The notes below the pieces were generated by a model. That model made no database searches and was not told the origin of the DNA. It saw only the letters and a list, made by a program, of their open reading frames with translations. Below, piece after piece: positions 1 through 7,495 of a stretch of DNA of 15,088 bases; within the stretch, counting starts at the first letter, position 1, and every line of letters starts with the position of its first letter. The position numbers were made by a program, and so were the translations under genes. Location of the stretch: assembly GCF_001889065.1 (NCBI RefSeq), contig NZ_LWHB01000126.1:1-15088 (forward strand), written 5' to 3'. Origin of the DNA: Suttonella ornithocola. GTDB taxonomy: Bacteria > Pseudomonadota > Gammaproteobacteria > Cardiobacteriales > Cardiobacteriaceae.

Positions 1-1
1 A

Positions 2-517
2 AAGATTACCGCAACTACTGCTGCTGGTGATTGTCTATTAGCCCCACAGCTTAACGGCGATGTGCAAATTATTGAGGTTGGCGGGAATACGCAATATCGC
101 TTAAATGATGGAGCATTTGTGGCTTGTTCTTCTGGCGTCAATCTGACAGCAAGTTTGCAACGTAATCTTGGTGGCGCACTTTTTGGCGATAGTGGTGGAT
201 TTGTCGTCATGCAAACCGCAGGACAAGGACAACTGGCTATTACAGGAATGGGCGTGATTTATGCGGTTGATATTGAACCAGGAAAAACTACGACGATTGA
301 TAATGGGCATGTGGTTTGTTGGGATGCCAATTTGGACTATAGTTTATCGCCTAGTGTTCGTCGTAGTAATGGCTTACTTGGCAGTGTAATGAATGCGGTG
401 ACTAGCGGTGAAGGATTTATCTTAAAGTTTACTGGTAGGGGAAAAGTGTATTTAAGCTCACGCAATCGCAATTCCTACCGCAGCTGGTTGCAAAGTTTAT
501 TGGGCAATAATCGTTAG
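2..517 (+). CDS. AIM24 / TIGR00266-family protein, C-terminal part
   Basis: The reading frame is open from the left edge, so the N-terminus lies outside the window. About 171 residues are visible. The glycine-rich beta-strand pattern (VACSSGVNL, GALFGDSGGF, DNGHVVCWD) and the ending GRGKVYLSSRN followed by a WLQSLL-type tail are typical of the AIM24/TIGR00266 family, which has a double-psi beta-barrel-like fold related to the TRAP RNA-binding protein. The molecular role in bacteria is not established, so no function is assigned. A GTG at 62 is only an internal codon, because coding similarity continues upstream of it. The stop is 8 bases before an inverted-repeat element. The family call is from recognition of these motifs and is fairly secure. 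Confidence 0.8.
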   Translation, partial: KITATTAAGDCLLAPQLNGDVQIIEVGGNTQYRLNDGAFVACSSGVNLTASLQRNLGGALFGDSGGFVVMQTAGQGQLAITGMGVIYAVDIEPGKTTTIDNGHVVCWDANLDYSLSPSVRRSNGLLGSVMNAVTSGEGFILKFTGRGKVYLSSRNRNSYRSWLQSLLGNNR

Positions 518-524
518 AAATTCT

Positions 525-652
525 GGTAATGATTTGAAAAGTATGCCGAGTAATTTCTGTAAAAAAATATCAATCCAATATATCGAATTTTAATATTTTA
601 TTATTGTGGAAATTATTGAGTCATAGTCCAGCATACTTTTCAAACCACTATC
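525..652. mobile_element. MITE-like element, copy A (GGTAGTGG-type ends)
   Basis: The left end GGTAATGATTTGAAAAGTAT and the inverse of the right end, GATAGTGGTTTGAAAAGTAT, form an imperfect terminal inverted repeat of about 22 bp around an AT-rich, non-coding interior. The ends match copies B (1723-1851) and C (11326-11452), but the interior is unrelated to theirs. The flanks (GAAATTCT and AAATTACT) resemble an 8-bp target duplication only loosely. I infer an old non-autonomous transposable element lying between the AIM24 gene and the VUT gene. Confidence 0.6.
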
Positions 653-716
653 AAATTACTATCAAAAATTACCCTTACTTATTTCCTTTTTTTATCATTA
701 ACGATAAACTTTGCTT

Positions 717-770
717 GGGTGCAGACTATTTTCTGCTAACCCCCTATTGACGCTATTTCAAAAATTAGCG
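717..770 (+). promoter_or_regulatory. Possible structured leader of the VUT gene
   Basis: Two potential hairpins precede the VUT start. In the first, GGGTGCAG (717-724) pairs with CTGC (733-736) and ACCC (739-742) across a two-base bulge. In the second, CGCTA (751-755) pairs with TAGCG (766-770). A weak -10-like GATAAA lies at 703-708. Queuosine-precursor transporters are often under preQ1 riboswitches, but I could not match the preQ1-I consensus (no A-rich tail ending near ACTAA before the ribosome site). This is a structural suggestion only. Confidence 0.25.
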
Positions 771-809
771 CGTTATCCAGCGACCTGTTTTGTTGCCATA
801 AGGAAAAAT

Positions 810-1349
810 ATGTTTTACAAACCTTTTAGGCTATATGCCTTAATACTCGCTTATATATTCAGCGTACTAGCCGCCAACCTTACGTTAAACCAATTTATTG
901 CTCTTCCAGGCTATGGTTTATTAAGTATTGGAACCATTTTTTTTGCCGCAATTTTCACACTTCGCGATCGTATTCATGCTACAGGCGGTCTTATTCCTGT
1001 TTTTGTTGCGATTAGCATTGCTGTACTTGTTAACCTAGCCGCAGCAATAATGCTAGAAACACCGCCTAGATTTATTCTTGCTTCTTTTATTGCTATTTTA
1101 TGCGGCGAATTGGCTGACACAGCCATTTATCAAAAGTTTCGCCATCGTAGTTGGGCGATACGCGTATTGTCTAGTAATTCTGTTAGTGTACCGTTAGATA
1201 CGATTTTATTCACACTTCTGGCTTTTTACGGCACATTATCTAGCAATGAAATTTTTCAAATTATCTATGCCGACATAATCGTTAAATATGCTATTTCTTT
1301 AATTTTTATCTTCGGTCGTCCTAATACTTTTAAGGCGGTGCGTATATGA
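810..1349 (+). CDS. Short VUT-family membrane transporter (queuosine-precursor-transporter-like)
   Basis: A 179-residue hydrophobic protein with five to six predicted membrane segments. The motif order, FTLRDRIHATGG near residue 55, CGELADTAIYQKFRHR near 110 and SSNSVSVPLDTILF near 135, is that of the short VUT proteins (PF02592, relatives of YhhQ). YhhQ imports the queuosine precursors preQ0 and preQ1 across the inner membrane. The ATG at 810 is preferred over a TTG at 711 in the same frame because AAGGA lies 5 bases upstream and the extra N-terminal residues are not VUT-like. The stop overlaps the next gene by ATGA, so the two are translationally coupled. The substrate is inferred from the family; short VUT members may carry other compounds. 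Confidence 0.75.
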   Translation: MFYKPFRLYALILAYIFSVLAANLTLNQFIALPGYGLLSIGTIFFAAIFTLRDRIHATGGLIPVFVAISIAVLVNLAAAIMLETPPRFILASFIAILCGELADTAIYQKFRHRSWAIRVLSSNSVSVPLDTILFTLLAFYGTLSSNEIFQIIYADIIVKYAISLIFIFGRPNTFKAVRI

Positions 1350-1711
1350 ATCTTCCAAAAATCTTTCCTATGCAAACCATTGACAATGCCAAACCGCACT
1401 TAAAAATGGTTGTTGAGCATATTCTATTACTTCCTGAATTATGTCCAGCTTCTCGCAACCCACAATCAGGAAGTACTCTTACGCTCAGCTATAATGCAAG
1501 AGAGAAGTTATTAGAACTCTTTAGCTTAGATAAGCATATTCAATCTTATATTGCGCATCCTATTGTCCGAGATATGGAATATTTTACGCAGACGATTGCA
1601 CAATCGGCAGCCAATATTTTACAAAATGCGGTTACTGCCACCGCAGAATTGCAATATAACCGATTGGCGCAACGTCAAAAAATTATTGTTTATGCTACAC
1701 CAGAATATTAA
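1346..1711 (+). CDS. Small QueF-like (T-fold) protein, function unknown
   Basis: A 121-residue soluble protein starting inside the stop of the VUT gene (ATGA overlap). Residues 32-50 (LCPASRNPQSGSTLTLSY) and 56-85 (LELFSLDKHIQSYIAHPIVRDMEYF region) line up by eye with QueF, the NADPH-dependent preQ0 reductase: LCPxTxQPD, then ISY, then [21 protein letters not shown]. The QueF-like cysteine is present (Cys33), but the position of the catalytic Asp seven residues later is Gln40 and the Glu-Ser substrate motif is not clear. It is shorter than single-domain QueF (about 165 aa). The coupling to a VUT transporter supports a deazapurine role. Reductase activity is not supported; a binding protein or divergent T-fold enzyme is possible. 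The homology is moderate inference. Confidence 0.5.
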   Translation: MNLPKIFPMQTIDNAKPHLKMVVEHILLLPELCPASRNPQSGSTLTLSYNAREKLLELFSLDKHIQSYIAHPIVRDMEYFTQTIAQSAANILQNAVTATAELQYNRLAQRQKIIVYATPEY

Positions 1712-1714
1712 TTA

Positions 1715-1859
1715 GTTTTTTAGGTAGTGGTTTGAAAAGTATGCTGGAATATTATCAAATAATCCAATGGCAGTTAAATATTTAAATATCAATATATTAA
1801 AAGAAGTATTTTTTGTAAGAGTATGTTTAGCATACTTTTCAAACCACTACCGTTTTTTA
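1715..1859. mobile_element. MITE-like element, copy B, with 8-bp target duplication
   Basis: The element itself spans 1723-1851 (129 bp). Its ends are inverted repeats beginning GGTAGTGGTTTGAAAAGTAT, and it is flanked on both sides by the exact octamer GTTTTTTA (1715-1722 and 1852-1859). That is the signature of insertion with an 8-bp target duplication. The interior has no coding potential and is nearly identical, in the opposite orientation, to copy C. It lies just after the T-fold gene stop, so its hairpin may also end transcription. An 8-bp duplication is seen in several families (for example IS1595); the parent was not identified. Confidence 0.8.
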
Positions 1860-1872
1860 AACATTTAGAAGA

Positions 1873-2102
1873 AACGATTTATAAAAAGTATGCTAGACAA
1901 TTATTTTATAGCCTTAATTTATATTAAATATAGCTAAATATCTTTAACTCGCATACAGCGTTAGCTCGTTTTGCCGTACTGAGGCTGGCTGTCTGTGGTT
2001 CGTCAGTTTGTAGGCAAGCTAAACCCATTCAGCTAATATAAATATCTTTTTTATAAGTAAAAATTCCTTTATGAGAATTATTCAGTATGCTTTTGAAATC
2101 AC
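1873..2102. repeat. Degenerate copy D of the GGTAGTGG-type ends
   Basis: At the left, ACGATTTATAAAAAGTATGC resembles the left end of copies A to C. At the right, AGTATGCTTTTGAAATCAC (2084-2102) matches the right end at 15 of 19 positions. The interior is longer than in the other copies and contains a different repeat (1917-2043). The likely reading is an old element into which other DNA was inserted. The support is weak because both ends are diverged. Confidence 0.35.
1917..2043. repeat. Intergenic repeat resembling a Neisseria interspersed repeat
   Basis: ATTTATATTA (1917-1926) and TAATATAAAT (2034-2043) are inverted ends around a GC-richer core with blocks ATACAGCGTTAGCTCG, TTGCCGTACTG and CTGTCTGTGGTTCGTC. 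From memory, these blocks resemble a common Neisseria intergenic repeat that reads ATACAGCGTTGCCTCG, TTGCCGTACT and CTGTCTGCGGCTTCGTC between TATAGTGGATTAA-type ends. No reading frame is present. The region between 1712 and 2287 holds no gene that I can support. Confidence 0.4.
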
Positions 2103-2118
2103 TTTTTAATTTTGAATT

Positions 2119-2251
2119 AAGACTTTTGCAAAAAAACATAAAATAGAGAAATTTCAATTTTTTAAATTTTGAAAACATATTAAAATCATAGTGTTAATTT
2201 TTCTACTAGTCGCAAAAATTAGTATAAAAACGGAATTTTGCAAAAGGTCTC
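2119..2251. mobile_element. IS5-type MITE (GAGACC-TTTTGCAAAA ends)
   Basis: AAGACTTTTGCAAAA at the left and TTTTGCAAAAGGTCTC at the right are inverted repeats differing by one gap and one base. Ends reading GAGACCTTTGCAAAA are characteristic of IS5-family elements of the IS1106 kind. The 133-bp unit is very AT-rich and has no transposase, so it would be non-autonomous. No clean target duplication was seen. It ends 37 bases beyond the stop of the kinase and may act as the operon's 3' boundary. Confidence 0.5.
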
Positions 2252-2287
2252 AAATTGCAATAGCTCGAATAGTGATATCTTAAGGGA

Positions 2288-3971
2288 TTAGATAACCGAT
2301 ACTTTATGCGCTATTTCTTGTAACTCGCAAAATATTTTATATCTCTGTTCGTGAACAGATTTAAAGTCTTGGTTTGGTGCATAACTGTCAGCAATATGAG
2401 CCATCGCTTTCATTGCTGCCTGAGCTGTAGGGTAACTCTTTGATGCTACCGCGCCTAAAATAGCAGCACCCAGCAAAACAGGTTCTGGAGATTCAGGGTT
2501 TACAATAATTTTACCGGTGGTATCTGCTAATAATTGCTTAACCAATTTTGATTGACCAGCGCCTCCAGAAATGACAATATTTTTCGTCAGAACTCCATTG
2601 CTTTCTTGCATTTCCAAAATCTGGCGTAAACCATATCCAAGACCGATTAGTCCGGCAATATAGATATTGACTAACGAAGTTTCCCCCATACCTAATCCGG
2701 CTATAACAGCTCTTGCATGAGGATTCGGAATAGGAGAACGATTTCCAGCAAATTCTGGCACAATATGTAAACCTTCTGCTAACACGGTACTTTGAGAATA
2801 TCCACTAGTCTCTCTGACTGCTCGCTCTTCTAAATATTGATACAATGTTTGACCTAACTGTTCAGCAGCTTCTTGTTCCTTATCATGAGAGAAAAGGTTT
2901 AGTAGCCTATCAATGGCAGCACCAGCTGCTGATTGCCCCCCTTCATTTAGCCAAAAATCCGGTAACATTGCCTGATAATACGGTCCCCATACGCCTTTAA
3001 TATAGTGCGATCAGCTAAAAAACAAAACATCCTATAGCCCTTATCTAGCCATTCTGGCGGTAGATAACGTTCTGTTTTTTAGCTGATTTGACTATAAAAG
3101 TAGGCGTTTGAGTAGAAGTCATCGTACAAGAAGAAGTGCCAAAAATATAAGCCATTGTATGCTCTATATCCTCTAATGCGCCAACAGTCCCCAAACCACC
3201 TGCATGTGCATCTATCAATCCACTAGCAACTGCCGTTCTAGGCAATACTCCCCATTCTTTCGCAACTTCTTCTGTTAATCCCTCAGCTAATGGTGTTCCC
3301 GGAGAAACGACTTTTTCTCCAATTCTGACAAAATTTTGTTCAACTAAATCTGATAACCCAATCGCTCTGAAATAATTTTCATCCCAGCGCTCTTCATGAG
3401 CAAGATAAGTCCATTTACAAGTTAAAGTGCATAAAGAACGCGTAAGAGCGCCGGTAGCGCGCCAAGTAAGATAATCAACAAGATCCATAAATTGCCAGGC
3501 TTGTTGATAAGTCTGTGGAAGATGTTTACTCAGCCACAATAATTTTGGCGTTTGCATTTCTGGTGAAATACTCCCACCTACATACCGTAAAACCTCATAT
3601 TTTCCTTGATTAATTTGCGCTGCTTCTTTATTTGCACGATAATCCATCCACACGATGATATTTCTCTGGACATCCCCACTCATACTCACAGATAACGGAT
3701 TTCCATTTTCTCCTAATACGACTAAAGAGCAAGTCGCATCAAATCCGATTCCTTTTAATAAAGAAGGATCGATTTTTGACGCTTTAATTGTCGCTCTAAC
3801 AGCATAACAAACGGCTTGCCAAATATTTTCAGAAGATTGCTCAACAATATTTTCTCCTGTACGCCAAATCTTAATATCTTGCTTAGCAACTGCTAACAAT
3901 GCTCCTTTATCATCAAAGACACCTGCTCTTGCACTACCTGTTCCAACATCAACCCCAAGATAATATGCCAT
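2288..3971 (-). pseudogene. FGGY-family carbohydrate kinase (D-ribulokinase-like), split by a MITE
   Basis: FGGY kinases phosphorylate sugars or polyols with ATP in the cytoplasm. The N-terminal part shows the phosphate-binding GVDVGTGSARAGVFD, then VEQSSENIWQAV, GIGFDATCSL, the MDYRA and ISPEMQTPKLLWL blocks and the LIDAHAGGLGT region with the likely catalytic Asp. The C-terminal part has LNEGGQSAAGAAID and the second ATP motif VISGGAGQSKL. These resemble the D-ribulokinase branch (COG1069). A 92-bp element at 3003-3094 breaks the frame. Deleting the element plus one TA joins TFIKG to VWGPYYQAM in frame and gives exactly 530 codons including stop, the normal family size. The start at ATG 3971 has AGGAGA 6 bases upstream. 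It is the last gene of the transport operon. As it stands it cannot make the whole kinase. Confidence 0.88.
3001..3096. mobile_element. 92-bp TA-flanked MITE in the kinase gene
   Basis: The element is 3003-3094, flanked by TA at 3001-3002 and 3095-3096. Its ends, TAGTGCGATCAGCTAAAAAA and (inverted) TAGTCAAATCAGCTAAAAAA, differ at only three positions in that stretch. The TA duplication is the mark of the IS630/Tc1-mariner group. The left end is close to the end of the IS630 remnant at 14888 (TAGTGCAATCATCTAAAAC). There is no transposase inside. It is inserted in the FGGY kinase and destroys its frame. Confidence 0.85.
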
Positions 3972-4003
3972 TGGTTTTCTCCTCATAAAAATCAGATTGC
4001 TGT

Positions 4004-4963
4004 TTAAATAAATGATTTTCTCTTTTGTAATAATGCTCGAATAATCATCACAACAATTAAAAATATTCCCCAAATTGCCGTCACTAAATGTTGATTAGCG
4101 CCTAACATATTCAAGCCAGAGGCGATTAGCTGTAGAGCAAATAATGCAATAACCAAAGGGAATACTCGTCCGAACCCACCAAAAGGATCAGCTCCACTTA
4201 AAAAACACGCCAAAATTGTAATCAATAAATAAGACTCTCCGTGTCCCATACGAACAGAATTAAAGCGTGCTAACATTAAAAGCCCCGCCAATGCCGCCAT
4301 TACTCCAGATAGGGTATAAATCCAAATAAAAATTTTCTTAATGGCAATACCAGAAAATAATGCTGCTTTTGGATTAGAGCCTATCATATAAACAGAGAAC
4401 CCAAATCGAGTATAGTGCATCAAGTAAAACCAACTACTTGCTGCCACTAAAAATATCCATAATGGGATAGGTAAACCCAGCCATACACCATGCCCTAAGA
4501 TTTCAAATAAAGCAGGCATCCCAGAAATATCTCCTCCACGAGTTAGCCACTCACCAATGCCACGAAGCAATATCATCGCACCTAAAGTCACAAGAATAGG
4601 ATGTGCACCAACCCAAGCAATCATCATTCCAATAATAGCGCCTATGAACCCTCCTACAATCAAAGCAATAAAACATGCTAATAAGGAACCCCCGATTCCC
4701 CAGGACGGTAAAAGCCCCGTTAAAAATGCTGCTGCAACAAGCGCACAAATATTAGCCGTATACGTAATGGCTAGATTTAATCCGCCAGAAAGAATAGGAA
4801 TTAACATTGCTAAGGTTAGTAATCCTAGCTCTGGTATTTGATAAGCCATTGCACGCAAACTGCCTATCGAAAGCGTATTAGGTGCTATGAGTGCAAAAAT
4901 AGCAACACTAATGCCTAAAAATCCTAGCATCAAAGCACTTTCACGACTGATAAACCCCTTCAT
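4004..4963 (-). CDS. Sugar ABC transporter permease (second subunit, RbsC type)
   Basis: A 319-residue inner-membrane protein with about eight to ten hydrophobic segments. It belongs to the BPD_transp_2 group (PF02653) found in RbsC, LsrC/LsrD and RhaP/RhaQ importers. Motifs include GGLNLAIT near residue 60, the cytoplasmic loop GSNPKAALFSGI near 200, and ADPFGGFGRVFPLVIALFALQ near the C-terminus. With the neighbouring permease it would form the heterodimeric pore for the binding protein and ATPase encoded upstream. The ATG at 4963 overlaps the stop of the previous permease by ATGA. The kinase follows after 32 bases. The gene looks intact. Confidence 0.9.
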   Translation of the reverse strand: MKGFISRESALMLGFLGISVAIFALIAPNTLSIGSLRAMAYQIPELGLLTLAMLIPILSGGLNLAITYTANICALVAAAFLTGLLPSWGIGGSLLACFIALIVGGFIGAIIGMMIAWVGAHPILVTLGAMILLRGIGEWLTRGGDISGMPALFEILGHGVWLGLPIPLWIFLVAASSWFYLMHYTRFGFSVYMIGSNPKAALFSGIAIKKIFIWIYTLSGVMAALAGLLMLARFNSVRMGHGESYLLITILACFLSGADPFGGFGRVFPLVIALFALQLIASGLNMLGANQHLVTAIWGIFLIVVMIIRALLQKRKSFI

Positions 4964-5946
4964 GACCGCCCTCCCCCGATATTAAGATTTTCTTGTAATT
5001 GACGCCAATTAATACCAGTAATAGCCACCAAAATAACGACACCAACAATCACACGAAAAGCATAAGGAGAAACACCTAATAAATTCATACCATTCTGAAG
5101 CAAAGATAAAAATAACACACCTAACAATGCACCAATGACTGAACCTTTCCCTCCACCAAGCGTTGCTCCACCTAATACCACAGCTGCCAATACATCAAAC
5201 TCTCTTCCATAAAGCGCATTAGGGACAACTTCTCGGACGATATGTACCTGCATAATACCCGCAACAGCAGCACAAATACCTAACCAACCATATGCAAATA
5301 AATGCACTTTCCAACCACTTACCCCCTCTCTAGTAGCCGCTTCAGGATTTGAGCCATACCCATACAATTGCCGTCCAAATCCTGTACAACACAATACATA
5401 GTAAGTTATCGTCGCCATTACTATCATCATTGCAATAGGCAAATGTAAAGTCGCATTTCCAAAGACCGTATCTATTTGCAAAATAGGATGTCTGTTATAT
5501 AACCAGTCAGGAATATCCCAAATCGAACGTCCGTTAGTAAAAAACATCAACAAACCAAAAAAAATATTAAAAGTTGCAATCGTGACAATAATAGAAACGA
5601 TTCGAAAGCCATAAATAAATGTCGCATTCAAGCATCCCAAAACCAATCCTGTTGACAACGCCAGTATAGAAACCATAATTGGTCCAGTCATCCCCATTTG
5701 AATAGCGAAATACAAACTAATATATTGAATAACCGAAGCGCCGACTGAAAATGAAATATCAATACCACCAATAATTAAAACAACCACCAGCCCCACAGCA
5801 AAAATCATATTGACAGCGCTAGCATTAAATAAATCAAAAATATTCTGCCAAGACCAAAACCCTGGAGCGCTAAAGGCTAAGATAGTCGTCACCAAAACAA
5901 TCATTAGCGCCAAATTACTTTCAACACCCCATTGTTTTTTAATCAT
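4960..5946 (-). CDS. Sugar ABC transporter permease (first subunit, RbsC type)
   Basis: A 328-residue membrane protein of the same PF02653 group. Diagnostic stretches are GGIDISFSVGASVIQY (about residues 61-76), GSNPEAATREGVSG (the coupling-helix region) and VVLGGATLGGGKGSVIGALLG. I use the ATG at 5946, which starts MIKKQWGV and overlaps the ATPase stop in the string ATGATTAA, rather than a GTG two codons upstream; the overlap is typical of translational coupling. The two permeases differ clearly from each other, which suggests a heterodimer. No damage is visible. Confidence 0.9.
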   Translation of the reverse strand: MIKKQWGVESNLALMIVLVTTILAFSAPGFWSWQNIFDLFNASAVNMIFAVGLVVVLIIGGIDISFSVGASVIQYISLYFAIQMGMTGPIMVSILALSTGLVLGCLNATFIYGFRIVSIIVTIATFNIFFGLLMFFTNGRSIWDIPDWLYNRHPILQIDTVFGNATLHLPIAMMIVMATITYYVLCCTGFGRQLYGYGSNPEAATREGVSGWKVHLFAYGWLGICAAVAGIMQVHIVREVVPNALYGREFDVLAAVVLGGATLGGGKGSVIGALLGVLFLSLLQNGMNLLGVSPYAFRVIVGVVILVAITGINWRQLQENLNIGGGRS

Positions 5947-7425
5947 ATACACGCTCCTCTAAATTAGCTAAAGAGATTTCTTGTGGCGAAATACCATTAT
6001 CTAATCGACCCTCTTTCATAATAAAAACACGATCGCAATGATAATAAACTTCTGAAATCTCATCTGAAATCATTAAACGCTTAAACCACTATCAGCCAAC
6101 AGCTTAATGGTTTTGAAAATTTCTACCTTTGCGCCAATATCAACACCAACCGTAGGAGCATCTAAAATCAATAATTTTGGCTGAGTTGACAGCCATTTTG
6201 CTAACACTACTCTCTGTTGATTACCACCTGAAAGTGTAGAAACGGGTAAATCAATATCATGCGCCTTTATGCCCAAACGATTTACCCAATCTCTTGTATG
6301 TCGATTTAAATAATAAGGTGCTAAATAGATACCGCTTGGATCTAAGTTTTTTAAAATAGCAATAGCGCTATTATCACGAATTGACTGCGGTTGAATTAAA
6401 CCAAGATTCAATCTATCTTCAGAAACATAAGCAATTCCTTCAGCAATCGCCTCTTGATTATTTTTTAGATGAAGTAATTTATTTTCTAACCACAACTCAC
6501 CACTATCTGCTCTATTCATTCCAAATAAAGAAAGCGCTAGTTCTGTTCGACCAGAGCCTAATAAACCTGTAATTCCAACAATCTCACCACGATGAAGCGT
6601 TAAGTTAATATCGTTAAATTGATTATGCTTTGTCCAATTTTTTATCGTTAATATTGGATCAGAAAACTCAGCGCAAGAACGACATTCTTCCGTAATCGTT
6701 TGCCCTGTCATCCACTCTGTTAACATAGAAGAGCTAACGCCCTCTGCTCGCTGAGTAATAACCAGTTTACCATCTCGAATAACGGTTACTCGGTCTGCAA
6801 TTGACTGCACCTCTGCCAAGCGGTGCGAAACAAATACAATAGCAATGCCTTCTGATTTTAATTTGCGCACTGCTTCTAATAAATAGCCTACCTCATGCGC
6901 TGTCAGAGATGCCGTTGGTTCATCCATAAAAATGATTTTGGCATCTCCTGTTAATACTTTAGCAATAGCGACTAACTGTCTCTGTGCAATATCTAAATCT
7001 GCTACCGACTGCGAAACATCCAGTTGCAATCCTAATCGTGCCAACGCCTGATTCGCCAAAGTATAAATTTCTTTACGATTCGGCTTTTTCCATGGAAATG
7101 TGGTAAACCAATCAAAGCAAATATTTTCTGCGACCGATAAAGCAGGAAATAATGATAAATCTTGCCAAATAACATGAATCCCCGCAGATTTAGCCTTTTT
7201 CGGTGTTAAACCATGAAGTAAAGTTTCCCCATTGATACAAATATGGGTACCAGCATCTGGCTGATAAACCCCCGAAAGAATCTTGATTAAGGTAGATTTA
7301 CCGCAGCCATTTTCCCCCACTAAACAGTGAACCTCTCCAGCATAAATTGATAGAGAAATATCTGTTAAAGCCTGAAATTGACCAAAATGTTTATTAACAT
7401 TTTTTAGAGATAAAACTGAAGACAT
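5939..7425 (-). pseudogene. Sugar ABC transporter ATPase (RbsA type), one-base frameshift near the 3' end
   Basis: A double-ATPase protein energising sugar import. Domain 1 has Walker A GENGCGKST (residues 37-45), signature LDIAQRQL (about 144), Walker B IIFMDEPT (164-171) and the H-loop His201. Domain 2 has a lysine-free Walker A (TGLLGSGRTEL), signature LSGGNQQ (398-404) and Walker B LLILDAPT, with Ala where a Glu is usual. The main frame stops after LADSGLSV (residue 450, stop at 6073-6075). In the next frame the sequence continues MISDEISEVYYHCDRVFIM and ends at 5939, the normal C-terminus for a total of about 495 residues. One missing T in a T run (GTTTTAATG to GTTTAATG) explains it. It could be a genuine mutation or an assembly error. 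The start at 7425 has AAGGAC upstream. Confidence 0.85.
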
Positions 7426-7450
7426 GAGTTATGTCCTTATCTTTTCAAAG

Positions 7451-7480
7451 TATGGCGCATGACTCTTACTATGCACCATA
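7451..7480 (-). other. Intercistronic hairpin between binding-protein and ATPase genes
   Basis: TATGGCGCAT and ATGCACCATA form a 10-bp stem with one G-U pair and a 10-base loop, in the 70-base gap between the two genes. It has no T run. Such hairpins often stabilise the upstream message so that more periplasmic binding protein than ATPase is made; that role is inferred here. Confidence 0.5.
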
Positions 7481-7495
7481 TTTCAATAAATAAAT

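Noticed and set aside
711..809. N-terminal extension of the VUT protein from a TTG at 711
   Set aside because: The extension lacks a ribosome site and family similarity; the ATG at 810 has AAGGA at proper spacing.
1393..1401. ACCGCACTT, the core of the Haemophilus-type DNA uptake signal
   Set aside because: I noticed only one occurrence, inside a coding region. A single 9-mer is not evidence of an uptake system or of Pasteurellaceae origin.
4557..4841. Open frame of 94 codons opposite the second permease
   Set aside because: It is antisense to a clear permease gene, proline/isoleucine-rich from reverse-read membrane codons, with no ribosome site.
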